The notes under the pieces were generated by a model. The model was not told the origin of the DNA and searched no databases. It saw only the letters and a program-made list of their open reading frames with translations. The position numbers were made by a program, and so were the translations under genes. From Phenylobacterium sp. (lineage in GTDB: Bacteria > Pseudomonadota > Alphaproteobacteria > Caulobacterales > Caulobacteraceae), in assembly GCF_004297125.1 (NCBI RefSeq), contig NZ_SCVD01000021.1:186001-250000 (forward strand): a DNA stretch of 64,000 bases. The letters run 5' to 3'. Position 1 is the first letter of the stretch. Each line of letters opens with the position of its first letter. This document shows, piece after piece, positions 53,839 through 64,000 of this stretch.

Positions 53839-56715
53839 TTAGTGCGCGTCGTCCCAGTTGGCGGCGGCGCGCGCTTCCACAACCAGGGGCACCGAGATCT
53901 GCAGCGCCGGTTCGGCGGCGCGCTCCATGATCCGCCTGGCCACGGCGATGACGGCTTCCGCCTCGGCCTCCGGGGCCTCGAAGACCAGTTCGTCGTGCAC
54001 CTGCAGCAGCATCTTCGCGGTTAGGCCCTCGGCGCGCAGCGCGTCCGGCATACGGATCATCGCGCGCCGCATGACATCGGCCGCGGCGCCCTGGATCGGC
54101 GCGTTGATCGCGGCGCGGTCCCCGAAGGCGCGCTCGGCCGGTGACTTCCCCTGCGCGGCGGGGATGTGGACCTTGCGGCCGAAGATCGTGGTCACGAAGC
54201 CTTGGCTGCGCACCTGCTGCTGCATGCGGTCCATGTAGGTCCGGATGCCGGGGAAGCGCTCGAAGTAGGTCTTGATGTAGGCTCCCGCCTCGTCCCGCGG
54301 GATCGAGAGCTGGTTGGCCAGGCCGAAGGCCGAGATCCCGTAGACGATGCCGAAATTGATCGCCTTGGCGCGCCGCCGCGTCTCGGCCGGCATGCCCTCG
54401 ACCGGGACGCCGAACATCTCCGAGGCGGTCATGGCGTGGATGTCGAGGCCATCGGCGAAGGCCTTCTTGAGCTGCGGGATGTCGCCGATGTGCGCCAGCA
54501 GGCGCAGTTCGATCTGGCTGTAGTCGGCGCTGATCAGCACCTTGCCCTCATCCGCGATGAAGCATTTGCGGATCTTGCGGCCCTCTTCGGTCCGGATCGG
54601 GATGTTCTGCAGGTTGGGGTCGCTCGAGGCCAGCCGTCCCGTCGTGGCCGCCGCCAGGCTGTAGGACGTGTGGACCCGGTTGGTCCTGGGGTCGATCGCG
54701 GCCACCAGGTTGTCCGTGTACGTACCTTTCAGTTTCGAAAGCTGGCGCCAGTCCAGCAGGATGCGCGGCAGCTCGTGTCCCTGGGCGGCCAGGTCCTCCA
54801 GCATCGAGGCGTCTGTCGACATGGCCCCCGTGCCGGTCTTCCTGCCCGAGGCCAGCCCCATTTCGCCGAACAGGATGTCGCCGATCTGCTTGGGCGAGCC
54901 CAGGTTGAAGGGCCGCCCGGCCACCCGGTGAGCCTCCTGCTCCAACTCGCCCATCCGGATCGAGAAGTCGTTGGACAGGACGCGCAGGCGCTCGGGATCC
55001 ACCTTGATCCCGGCCAGCTCCATCTCGACCAGCACCTTGGGCATCGGCCGCTCGACGGTCTCGTAGACAGTCAGCAGCTTCTCCTCGGCCAGCCGCGGCT
55101 TCAGGTGCTCATAGAGGCGCAGTGTCACGTCGGCGTCCTCCGCCGCGTAGCAGGTCGCGGCCCCCAGCTCGACGTGCTTGAAGCTCTTCTGCGCCTTGCC
55201 GACACCGGCCACGGTCTTGAAGCTGATCGGCTCGTGGTCGAGCAGGCGCTTGGACAGCTCGTCCATGCCGTGGCTCTTGTGCAACCCGCCTTCCAGGGTG
55301 AACGAGATCAGCATGGTGTCGTCGATCGGCCCCACCTCGATCCCATAGCGGGAGAGGACGGCCATGTCGTACTTGCCGTTCTGGGCCACCTTCAGGACGC
55401 TGGCGTCCTCCAGCAGCGGCTTCAGCCGCGCCAGCGCCTCGTCGATGGGGATCTGGGTGAGGTCGGCCGGAGCCTCCAGCTCGAGCCCGCCCTCGCCTTC
55501 ATGGGCGTGGCCCACCGGGATGTAGCAGGCCTCGCCGGGCGCGACGGCCAATGAAACCCCGCAAAGATTGGCCGCCGAGGACGACAGCGCGTCGGTCTCG
55601 GTGTCGAAGGCCACGACGCCGGCCGCGTAGGCCTTGGCGATCCAGGCGTCGAGGGCCGCCAGGTCGCGGATGCACTGGTAGGCGTTGACGTCGATGGCGC
55701 CGTGGGCGGGCGCCGGGCGCGCCCGGGTCTCCGGCGCCGGCGTGGCGGGGACGGCGATACCCTGCCCGGGCGATGTTCCGTCGCCGACCCGCTTGGCCAG
55801 GGTGCGGAACTCCATCTGCTCTAGGAAGGCCTGCAGCACGGCCGCGTCCGGGTCGCGAACGGCCAGGTCCTCGACCGGCTCCGGCAGGGGCGTGTCGCAG
55901 TCGAGCTGGACCAGCTGCCGCGACAGGCGGATCTGGTCGGCGAAGTCGATCAGGGTCTGGCGGCGCTTGTCCTGCTTGATCTCGCCAGCCCGGGCCAGGA
56001 GCGTGTCCAGGTCGCCGTATTCGTTGATCAGGGCCGAGGCGGTCTTGATGCCGATGCCCGGCGCGCCGGGGACGTTGTCCACCGAATCGCCGCAAAGGGC
56101 CTGCACATCGACGACCTTGTCCGGCGTTACGCCGAACTTTTCGGCGACCTGTTCAATCCCGATCTTCAGGTTCTTCATGGTGTCGAGCATGGTCACCCGC
56201 TCGTCCACCAGCTGCATCAGGTCCTTGTCCGAGGAGACGATCACCACCTCCCCGCCCAGGTCGCGCACCTTGCAGGCATAGGCGGCGATCAGGTCGTCGG
56301 CCTCATAGCCCGGTAGCTCTATGCAGGGGACGCCAAAGGCCTTCGTGGCCTCGCGCACCAGCGGGAACTGCGGGACCAGGTCCTCAGGCGGCGGCGGCCG
56401 GTGGGCCTTGTACTTGTCGTAGAGCTTGTTGCGGAACGTCTGCTCGGAGTGGTCGAAGATCACCGCCAGGTGGGTCGGCGCATCGGCCGACGCCCGCATG
56501 TCCACCAGCAGCTTCCAGATCATGTTGCAGAAGCCGGACACCGCGCCCACCGGGAGCCCGTCGGTCTTGCGGGTCAGCGGCGGCAGGGCGTGGAAGGCGC
56601 GGAAGATGAAGCCAGAGCCGTCCACCAGGTAGAGCCGGATGGCCGGCCCGTCCTGGGTGGGTTCGCGAGGGATCTCGCCAAGGGTCTGCGGCGCGGCGTC
56701 GAGCGTGTCGGTCAT
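53839..56715 (-). CDS. polA: DNA polymerase I
   Basis: A 958-residue repair and Okazaki-fragment polymerase. The N-terminal 5'-3' exonuclease covers about 25-320 (VDGSGFIFRAFHAL, GYEADDLIA, GVPGAPGIG-like helix-hairpin-helix). The 3'-5' exonuclease covers about 350-540, with the catalytic DTE retained in VAFDTETDAL. The polymerase domain covers about 570-958, with motif A DYSQIELRLLAH, motif B RRRAKAINFGIVYG and motif C QVHDELVFE. All three activities appear intact. It converges on the RTX gene, with 7 bases between stops, and the PEP-mutase gene lies upstream on the same strand. Confidence 0.98.
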   Translation of the reverse strand: MTDTLDAAPQTLGEIPREPTQDGPAIRLYLVDGSGFIFRAFHALPPLTRKTDGLPVGAVSGFCNMIWKLLVDMRASADAPTHLAVIFDHSEQTFRNKLYDKYKAHRPPPPEDLVPQFPLVREATKAFGVPCIELPGYEADDLIAAYACKVRDLGGEVVIVSSDKDLMQLVDERVTMLDTMKNLKIGIEQVAEKFGVTPDKVVDVQALCGDSVDNVPGAPGIGIKTASALINEYGDLDTLLARAGEIKQDKRRQTLIDFADQIRLSRQLVQLDCDTPLPEPVEDLAVRDPDAAVLQAFLEQMEFRTLAKRVGDGTSPGQGIAVPATPAPETRARPAPAHGAIDVNAYQCIRDLAALDAWIAKAYAAGVVAFDTETDALSSSAANLCGVSLAVAPGEACYIPVGHAHEGEGGLELEAPADLTQIPIDEALARLKPLLEDASVLKVAQNGKYDMAVLSRYGIEVGPIDDTMLISFTLEGGLHKSHGMDELSKRLLDHEPISFKTVAGVGKAQKSFKHVELGAATCYAAEDADVTLRLYEHLKPRLAEEKLLTVYETVERPMPKVLVEMELAGIKVDPERLRVLSNDFSIRMGELEQEAHRVAGRPFNLGSPKQIGDILFGEMGLASGRKTGTGAMSTDASMLEDLAAQGHELPRILLDWRQLSKLKGTYTDNLVAAIDPRTNRVHTSYSLAAATTGRLASSDPNLQNIPIRTEEGRKIRKCFIADEGKVLISADYSQIELRLLAHIGDIPQLKKAFADGLDIHAMTASEMFGVPVEGMPAETRRRAKAINFGIVYGISAFGLANQLSIPRDEAGAYIKTYFERFPGIRTYMDRMQQQVRSQGFVTTIFGRKVHIPAAQGKSPAERAFGDRAAINAPIQGAAADVMRRAMIRMPDALRAEGLTAKMLLQVHDELVFEAPEAEAEAVIAVARRIMERAAEPALQISVPLVVEARAAANWDDAH

Positions 56716-56763
56716 GGCCCCAAGATAGGGCCGGGCGGCCCGAAGGTCACCCGGCCTCGGAAC

Positions 56764-57573
56764 CTATGCAAAGCGCTTTTGCAGGTTCGCGGCGCCTTCT
56801 CCCGCGCGAGCCAGGGCGTCGGGGTCGCCGTCGCGGAGATAGGCCTCCACCGCCCGGCCCATGGCGGCGTAGGCGACGCGGAACGGGTTGGTGGCCGACG
56901 ACAGGCGCCGAACGCCCAGGGCCTGCAGCTCGGCGGCCTTGGGCACGCCCACCCAGCCCATGACGTTCAGCGGCCGGCGGATCGCGGCGGCAAGGCGCCC
57001 GATCAGCGCCGGATCCGCCGGGCCGGGCACGAAGATCCCGTCCGCGCCCGCCTCGACATAGAGGGCGGCGCGGCGCACCGCCTCCTCATAGGCCGCCTCG
57101 CCCTCGGCCAGGCCGCGCAGATAGACGTCGGTCCGGGCGTTGATGAACAGGGCCACGCCCTGCTTCTCGGCCTGGGCGCGCACCGCGGCGACCTTGCGGG
57201 CGTGCAGCTTCGGGTCACGGCCGCCGTCCTCCAGGTTGATCCCCACCGCGCCGGCCTCGATCACCCGGGCGATGTTGCGCGACAGCTCGTCCAGGTCGTC
57301 GGTGAAGCCGCCCTCGATGTCGGCGGTGACCGGCGTATCGCCCGCCGCCTTCACGGCGGCGGCGATGGTGGCGACCACCAGATCCATCGGCAGGACGTCG
57401 CCGTCCGCATAGCCATAGGCCCAGGCCACCGCAGCGGAGGAGGTCGCCACCGCCTTGGCCCCGGCATCGGCCATGATCGCGGCGCTGGCGGCGTCCCAGG
57501 CGTTGGGCAGCACAAGCACCTCGGGGCCCTCGTGCAGCTTGCGGAACAGTTCGGCTTTGGCGGTCCGGCTCAT
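56764..57573 (-). CDS. isocitrate lyase/PEP mutase family enzyme
   Basis: A 269-residue TIM-barrel protein. Family features are LPNAWDAASAAIMADAGAK near the start, the Mg-binding DIEGGF with Asp85 and Glu87, a GINLEDGG segment, and INARTDVYLRG. The KKCGH loop of true isocitrate lyase is absent, so it is closer to the phosphonomutase/2-methylisocitrate-lyase-like group, probably a C-C or P-C lyase on a small oxo-acid. The ATG at 57573 follows GAGGG. It is divergent from recF across 134 bases. Confidence 0.93.
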   Translation of the reverse strand: MSRTAKAELFRKLHEGPEVLVLPNAWDAASAAIMADAGAKAVATSSAAVAWAYGYADGDVLPMDLVVATIAAAVKAAGDTPVTADIEGGFTDDLDELSRNIARVIEAGAVGINLEDGGRDPKLHARKVAAVRAQAEKQGVALFINARTDVYLRGLAEGEAAYEEAVRRAALYVEAGADGIFVPGPADPALIGRLAAAIRRPLNVMGWVGVPKAAELQALGVRRLSSATNPFRVAYAAMGRAVEAYLRDGDPDALARAGEGAANLQKRFA

Positions 57574-57707
57574 GGCGTCCCTCACGTGTCTCGATCCTGG
57601 GTCCGATATAGGGGGCCTGCTGACACCGTGCTGGCGGCATCCGGACACCATCGGATGATCGCGTCGCCCCCTTCGCGCCGGGCCACGAAACCCGCTAAGA
57701 CCCGCCG

Positions 57708-58847
57708 GTGACCGCCACAGCCCTCACGCGCCTCGCCCTGACCGACTTCCGCTCCTACGCCACAGCCGAGCTGGCGCTGGATGGACGGCCCGTGTGGCTG
57801 GCCGGGCCGAATGGGGCGGGCAAGACCAACCTTCTCGAGGCGGTCAGCTTCCTGATCCCGGGCCGGGGCCTGCGCGGCTCCAGCCTGGCCGAGGTGGGCC
57901 GCCGGATGCCGGGCGAAGCCGCGGGTCGGGCCTGGGCGGTCTCGGTGACGATCCGGGCGGATGGCGAGGAGACCCGCCTGGGCACCGGCGTGGAGCAGGC
58001 CGGCGCCGCGCGGCGCGTGGTGCGGGTGGAGGGCCAGCCGGCCCCGCCCGGCCGCCTGGCCGAGCACGTCCGCCAGGTCTGGCTGACGCCGGCCCAGGAC
58101 CGGCTGTTCCTGGAAGGCGCCGCCGACCGCCGCCGCTTCTTCGACCGCCTGGTGTTCGCCGCCGAGCCCGCCCACGCCGCCCACGTCCAGGCCTACGAGA
58201 AATCGATGCGCGAGCGGATGCGCCTGCTGACTGACGGCCCGCCGGATCCGGCCTGGCTGGACGCGCTGGAGGCCCGGCTCGCCGAGGCCGGAACCCTGAT
58301 GGCCGAAGCCCGCGCCCGGACCCTGGCCGCGCTGGCCGCCGAGATCGCCACCCGCGGCGAGCGGCCGTTCCCCCAGGCGCGCCTGTCGCTCACTGGCGAG
58401 TGGGAGCGGATGGCCGGCGAGGGCGCCGAGTTCGCCGACATCGAGGTGCGGCTAGCCCGCGCGCTCGCCGCCGCCCGCGACCGCGACGCCGCTGCCGGCC
58501 GGGCGCTGACCGGCCCGCACCGAGGCGACCTGTCGGTGATCCACGAGGAGAAGGACCGCGCGGCGGGCGAATGCTCCACCGGCGAGCAGAAGGCGCTGAT
58601 CCTCAACCTGGTCCTGGCCCAGGCCGCCCGCCTGGCCCGCGCCGAGGGCCAGCCCGCCCCGATCCTGCTGCTGGACGAGGTCGCCGCCCACCTGGACGCG
58701 CGCCGCCGCGCCGCCCTGTTCGACGAGATCGAGGCGCTGGGCCTGCAGGCCTTCCTGACGGGGACGGACGAAATGCTGTTCGATGGGTTGAGCGGCCGGG
58801 CTCAGGGCTTCCGGGCGGAAGGGTCGAGCCTCACGCCGGTGGGGTGA
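57708..58847 (+). CDS. recF: DNA replication/repair protein RecF
   Basis: A 379-residue SMC-like ATPase that loads RecA at gaps with RecO and RecR. The Walker A GPNGAGKT is at 33-40, the ABC signature is [10 protein letters not shown] and Walker B is [12 protein letters not shown] near the end, with the D-loop following. It starts with GTG. gyrB follows after 165 bases, the conserved recF-gyrB order; dnaN is not in front of recF here, the PEP-mutase-family gene being divergent instead. Confidence 0.97.
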   Translation: MTATALTRLALTDFRSYATAELALDGRPVWLAGPNGAGKTNLLEAVSFLIPGRGLRGSSLAEVGRRMPGEAAGRAWAVSVTIRADGEETRLGTGVEQAGAARRVVRVEGQPAPPGRLAEHVRQVWLTPAQDRLFLEGAADRRRFFDRLVFAAEPAHAAHVQAYEKSMRERMRLLTDGPPDPAWLDALEARLAEAGTLMAEARARTLAALAAEIATRGERPFPQARLSLTGEWERMAGEGAEFADIEVRLARALAAARDRDAAAGRALTGPHRGDLSVIHEEKDRAAGECSTGEQKALILNLVLAQAARLARAEGQPAPILLLDEVAAHLDARRRAALFDEIEALGLQAFLTGTDEMLFDGLSGRAQGFRAEGSSLTPVG

Positions 58848-58859
58848 TTCGCCGCCTGA

Positions 58860-61451
<2,592 letters not shown>

Positions 61452-61636
61452 GGGTCGCCCAGGAGCGAGCTGTCCATCCCGAGGCGGATGGCGTGCGGTG
61501 GCTCACGGGATCTGGATGCAAGGCTCGCAGTCCCGGCGGGCTGACCGCGCTTGATCGGGGTCAAGGCGCGCCGGGCGGCGAGGTGGCAGTAAGCCTCCGA
61601 CCCCGCGCGCCGCGCGATCTGGCCCGGAAGCACGTC

Positions 61637-62590
61637 ATGCGAAACCTCTCCGCCGTCGCTCTGGCGCTCGTCGCCGCCTTCGCCGCCGCCCAGCCGGCGG
61701 CCGCCCAGTATGGGATGGACAAGAAGCCCTCGAAGAACCAGGCGACGCCGGAACTCCCGCGCTGCGCCCAGCCGCTCGGCCGCGCGGCGATCCAGGAGCC
61801 GGAGCGTCGCTGGTGGACGGAGCTCGGGCTTTCGAGCCCCGAGGCCCTCCTCAAGCTCTTCGCGGCGCGATCCAACTGCCTGCGCATCGTCGATCGCGGC
61901 GCCGGGCTGGAGATGCGCAACCAGGAGGCGGAACTGGGCCGCTCGGGCGATCTGCGACGCGGCTCGAACCTCGGCCGCGGTCAGGTGGCCGCCGCCGACT
62001 TTTTCATCATCCCCGACATCGCCAACGCCGACTCGAACGCAGGCGGCAGCAATGTGGGCGCCTTGGCGGGATCGTTCCTGCCGGGCCATCTCGGCGCGAT
62101 CGCGGGAGGCGTCAGGACCAAGAAGTCCGAGGCTCAGGCGCTGATCACCCTGGTGGACGCGCGAACGACCGAGCAACTCTACGTCGCAGAAGGCGTCGCA
62201 AAGAAGACCGACGTCTCGTTCCAGGCGGGCGCCGGCGGCGGCGGGTGGGGCGGGTTCGCCGCTGCGGCGGGCGGCGGGTACGCAAGCACGGACATCGGAA
62301 AGGTCATCACTGCGGCCTACTTCAACGCCTTCGTCGAGCTCGTGAACCATCTGCAGGGCGGCGCCCCGACCGGCGATCAGGTGAAGGCCTCAGCGGGTGT
62401 TCAGGCCTACAGCGTGACCCAGCCGGTGACGCTCCGCGCCACGGCCTCGCCCAAGGCGCGGCAGGTGCGGACCTTCCAGCCCGGAGACCTCGTCTACCCG
62501 ACGGGCCAGAAGGACGGGGTGTGGTGGGAGGTCGACGACGAGAATGGCAATCGCGGCTGGTTGTCCTCGGCGATGATCAGTCCACGCTAG
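61637..62590 (+). CDS. CsgG/HfaB-like secreted protein with C-terminal SH3 domain
   Basis: A 317-residue protein with a signal peptide (residues 1-24, ending AAAQ) and no lipobox. The middle region (QEAELGRSGDLRRGSNLGRGQVAAADFFIIPDI, then AGSFLPGHLGAIAGGVRTKKSEAQALITLVDARTTEQLYVAEGVAKKTD) resembles CsgG/HfaB-type outer-membrane pore subunits. From about residue 258 a bacterial SH3-like domain follows (VTLRATASPKARQVRTFQPGDLVYPTG... WWEVDDENGNRGWL). The Gly-rich stretch in between may be flexible. A role in surface assembly is inferred. A GGAAG site precedes the ATG. Confidence 0.7.
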   Translation: MRNLSAVALALVAAFAAAQPAAAQYGMDKKPSKNQATPELPRCAQPLGRAAIQEPERRWWTELGLSSPEALLKLFAARSNCLRIVDRGAGLEMRNQEAELGRSGDLRRGSNLGRGQVAAADFFIIPDIANADSNAGGSNVGALAGSFLPGHLGAIAGGVRTKKSEAQALITLVDARTTEQLYVAEGVAKKTDVSFQAGAGGGGWGGFAAAAGGGYASTDIGKVITAAYFNAFVELVNHLQGGAPTGDQVKASAGVQAYSVTQPVTLRATASPKARQVRTFQPGDLVYPTGQKDGVWWEVDDENGNRGWLSSAMISPR

Positions 62591-62694
62591 CGGCCCGGCC
62601 GACAGGCTCGCGGCCGGTCATCCTCCTGTTCCCCAGCGCTCTCTCGTTGGGAGCATCGACGCAGCGGGTCATCCTCCGGCGAAGGAGACCCGCC

Positions 62695-63099
62695 ATGCTC
62701 ATTCGAATCCTCGCGCTCCTGGCTATCGCCACCCCCGCACTCGCCGCCCCGCCGGCGGTCATCGTCGACGAGGCCAAGGTCGTGAAGCGCGAGCCGCCGC
62801 CGCACGGGGCGATCGGCATGAGCACCGCCTATCGGATCAGCGACGTCGTGCCGAACCGGACGATGGAGTTCCGCAAGCGCGTGCTGCACGTGGGCGCCGC
62901 GATCGGGCCGCACCCCATCGATCACGACGAGGTCTATTACGTGCTCTCCGGCGAGGGCGACGTGGTCTCGGACGGGGTGACGACCAGGCTGACGCCGGGC
63001 ATGGCGGCCTATCTCTACAGGGGCGCCGTCGTGGGCATCCGCCAGACAGGCGCCGCCGAACTTGCGCTGATCATCTCATACCCCTTGGCGAAGCCCTGA
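62695..63099 (+). CDS. secreted single-domain cupin
   Basis: A 134-residue protein with a signal peptide (residues 1-18, ending ALAA) and one cupin barrel. The metal-ligand motif HPIDHDEVYYVLSGEG provides His73, His77 and Glu79, and a second cupin strand is GMAAYLYRGAVVGI. The ATG follows an AGGAG site. The ligand is unknown. It lies between the CsgG-like gene and the TonB receptor and could belong to either group. Confidence 0.88.
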   Translation: MLIRILALLAIATPALAAPPAVIVDEAKVVKREPPPHGAIGMSTAYRISDVVPNRTMEFRKRVLHVGAAIGPHPIDHDEVYYVLSGEGDVVSDGVTTRLTPGMAAYLYRGAVVGIRQTGAAELALIISYPLAKP

Positions 63100-63250
63100 G
63101 CGGCGGCGAACACTGTTGCCCGCTGGTCACGCAGCGCGACAGAATTGCGACATTGTCCTCAAGTTCGAGGCGCCAAGTACACTCGCTGGTGTAGCTAGAG
63201 CCCTGGAAGGCGAGTCTCTCCCTCGCCCAAGAACATCCAGAGGTCCTCTC

Positions 63251-64000
63251 ATGAAGACGCCCGCGTCGCTGCGCGCCCTGTTGGCCGCCAGCGCCTCCAT
63301 CACTGTGTTTGCGTTCACTTCCCCCGCTTTCGCGGCCGATGAAACCACCGACGTGGGCGAGGTGCTGGTCACCGCCCAGAAGAAGTCCGAGAACATCAAC
63401 GACGTCCCGCTGGCGGTGACCGCGGTGAGCGGCGAGAAGCTGGGCGCGATCCTGTCCTCCGGCGGCGACATCCGGGTCTTCTCGGCCCGCGTCCCCAGCC
63501 TGACCCTGGAGTCCAGCTTCGGCCGGACCTTCCCGCGCCCCTACATCCGCGGCCTGGGCAACACCGACTTCGACCTCAACGCAAGCCAGCCGGTCTCGTT
63601 CGTCTATGACGAAGTGGTCCTGGAGACCCCGGTGCTGAAGGGCTTCCCGCTGTTCGACATCGCCCAGGTGGAAGTGCTGAAAGGCCCGCAGGGCACCCTG
63701 TTCGGCCGCAACACCCCGGCCGGCGTGCTCAAGTTCGACAGCGTCAAGCCGAGCCAGACCTTCGGCGGCTACGCCCAGGCGTCCTACGCGACGCATTCGA
63801 CCATCAACCTGGAAGGCGCCGTCGGCGGCCCGATCGTCGAAGGCGTGCTGGCCGGCCGGATCTCGGGCCTCTACCAGCACCGCGACGACTGGGTGGACAA
63901 CACCCTGACGACCAAGAAGAACGACAGCGAGGGCTACGACCAGTTCGCCATCCGCGGCCAGTTGCTGTTCACCCCGACCGAGGACCTCTCGGCGCTCCTG
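63251..64000 (+). CDS. TonB-dependent receptor (3' end beyond window)
   Basis: The first 250 residues are visible: a signal peptide (residues 1-29, ending AFAA), the TonB-box-like DVGEVLVTAQKK, and a plug with VSFVYDEVVLETP, DIAQVEVLKGPQGTLFGRNTPAGVLKF, then the first barrel strands. The FGRNTPAG motif and VTAQKKSENINDVPLAV are typical of the sphingomonad/Caulobacter receptor group. The frame is open to position 64000, so truncation is due to the window edge. Confidence 0.95.
   Translation, partial: MKTPASLRALLAASASITVFAFTSPAFAADETTDVGEVLVTAQKKSENINDVPLAVTAVSGEKLGAILSSGGDIRVFSARVPSLTLESSFGRTFPRPYIRGLGNTDFDLNASQPVSFVYDEVVLETPVLKGFPLFDIAQVEVLKGPQGTLFGRNTPAGVLKFDSVKPSQTFGGYAQASYATHSTINLEGAVGGPIVEGVLAGRISGLYQHRDDWVDNTLTTKKNDSEGYDQFAIRGQLLFTPTEDLSALL

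Overview
The window is very GC-rich double-stranded chromosomal DNA from an alphaproteobacterium, most likely Caulobacteraceae and probably close to Phenylobacterium (inference from gene content and order; no database was searched). The signs are the divergent tsaD/hemC pair followed by hemD, a Mic60-like gene and a HemY-like gene, the recF-gyrB pair, and the many TonB-dependent receptors (three complete, one cut by the window end). I saw no transposase, integrase, CRISPR array or rRNA.

Layout. Positions 1-12.2 kb are mostly housekeeping: an unusual acetyl-CoA synthetase, a lipoprotein, a creatininase-family amidase, a leftward tsaD-gpsA-yciI-Rieske operon, the rightward hemC-hemD-mic60-hemY-glycosyltransferase run, and tRNA-Thr(CGT). 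Positions 12.4-44.5 kb look like an accessory scavenging region. It holds two secreted COG1228-type amidohydrolases, an M14 carboxypeptidase, an M20 amidohydrolase, an FG-GAP/ASPIC repeat protein, a metzincin-type metalloprotease, gamma-glutamyltransferase, a PgdA-like deacetylase, an SDR, an MHS-type transporter and three TonB receptors. These are interleaved with local regulators (an ECF sigma with an isolated FecR N-terminal domain, Lrp, IclR, LysR and a degenerate OmpR-type regulator). Positions 44.5-51 kb carry a transglutaminase-like protein, a LysR, a LytS/LytTR pair, a sirtuin, and BON, DUF167 and YggT proteins ending at tRNA-Ala(CGC). An RTX/beta-helix protein follows (51.3-53.8 kb), then polA, a PEP-mutase-family enzyme, recF, gyrB, a CsgG-like/SH3 protein, a cupin and a truncated fourth TonB receptor.

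How the genes may work together (inference). In the 12-44 kb region, receptors would import peptide or amide compounds, periplasmic and secreted hydrolases would cut them, and the MHS permease and SDR would take up and oxidise a product. The intergenic regions carry repeated dyads: CGTTC-N8-GAAC upstream of iclR and twice between lysR and the SDR gene, and TCACATGAA-N5-TTCATG twice between the OmpR-like gene and the third receptor. These suggest that separate transcription units share regulators.

Strongest oddities. The acetyl-CoA synthetase has a second, degenerate C-terminal domain in which the catalytic/acetylated lysine is glutamate. A 71-residue stand-alone FecR N-terminal domain lies tail-to-tail with a FecI-type sigma factor. 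A perfect 19-bp inverted repeat ends the deacetylase gene. The OmpR-type regulator has Glu in place of its phospho-acceptor Asp.
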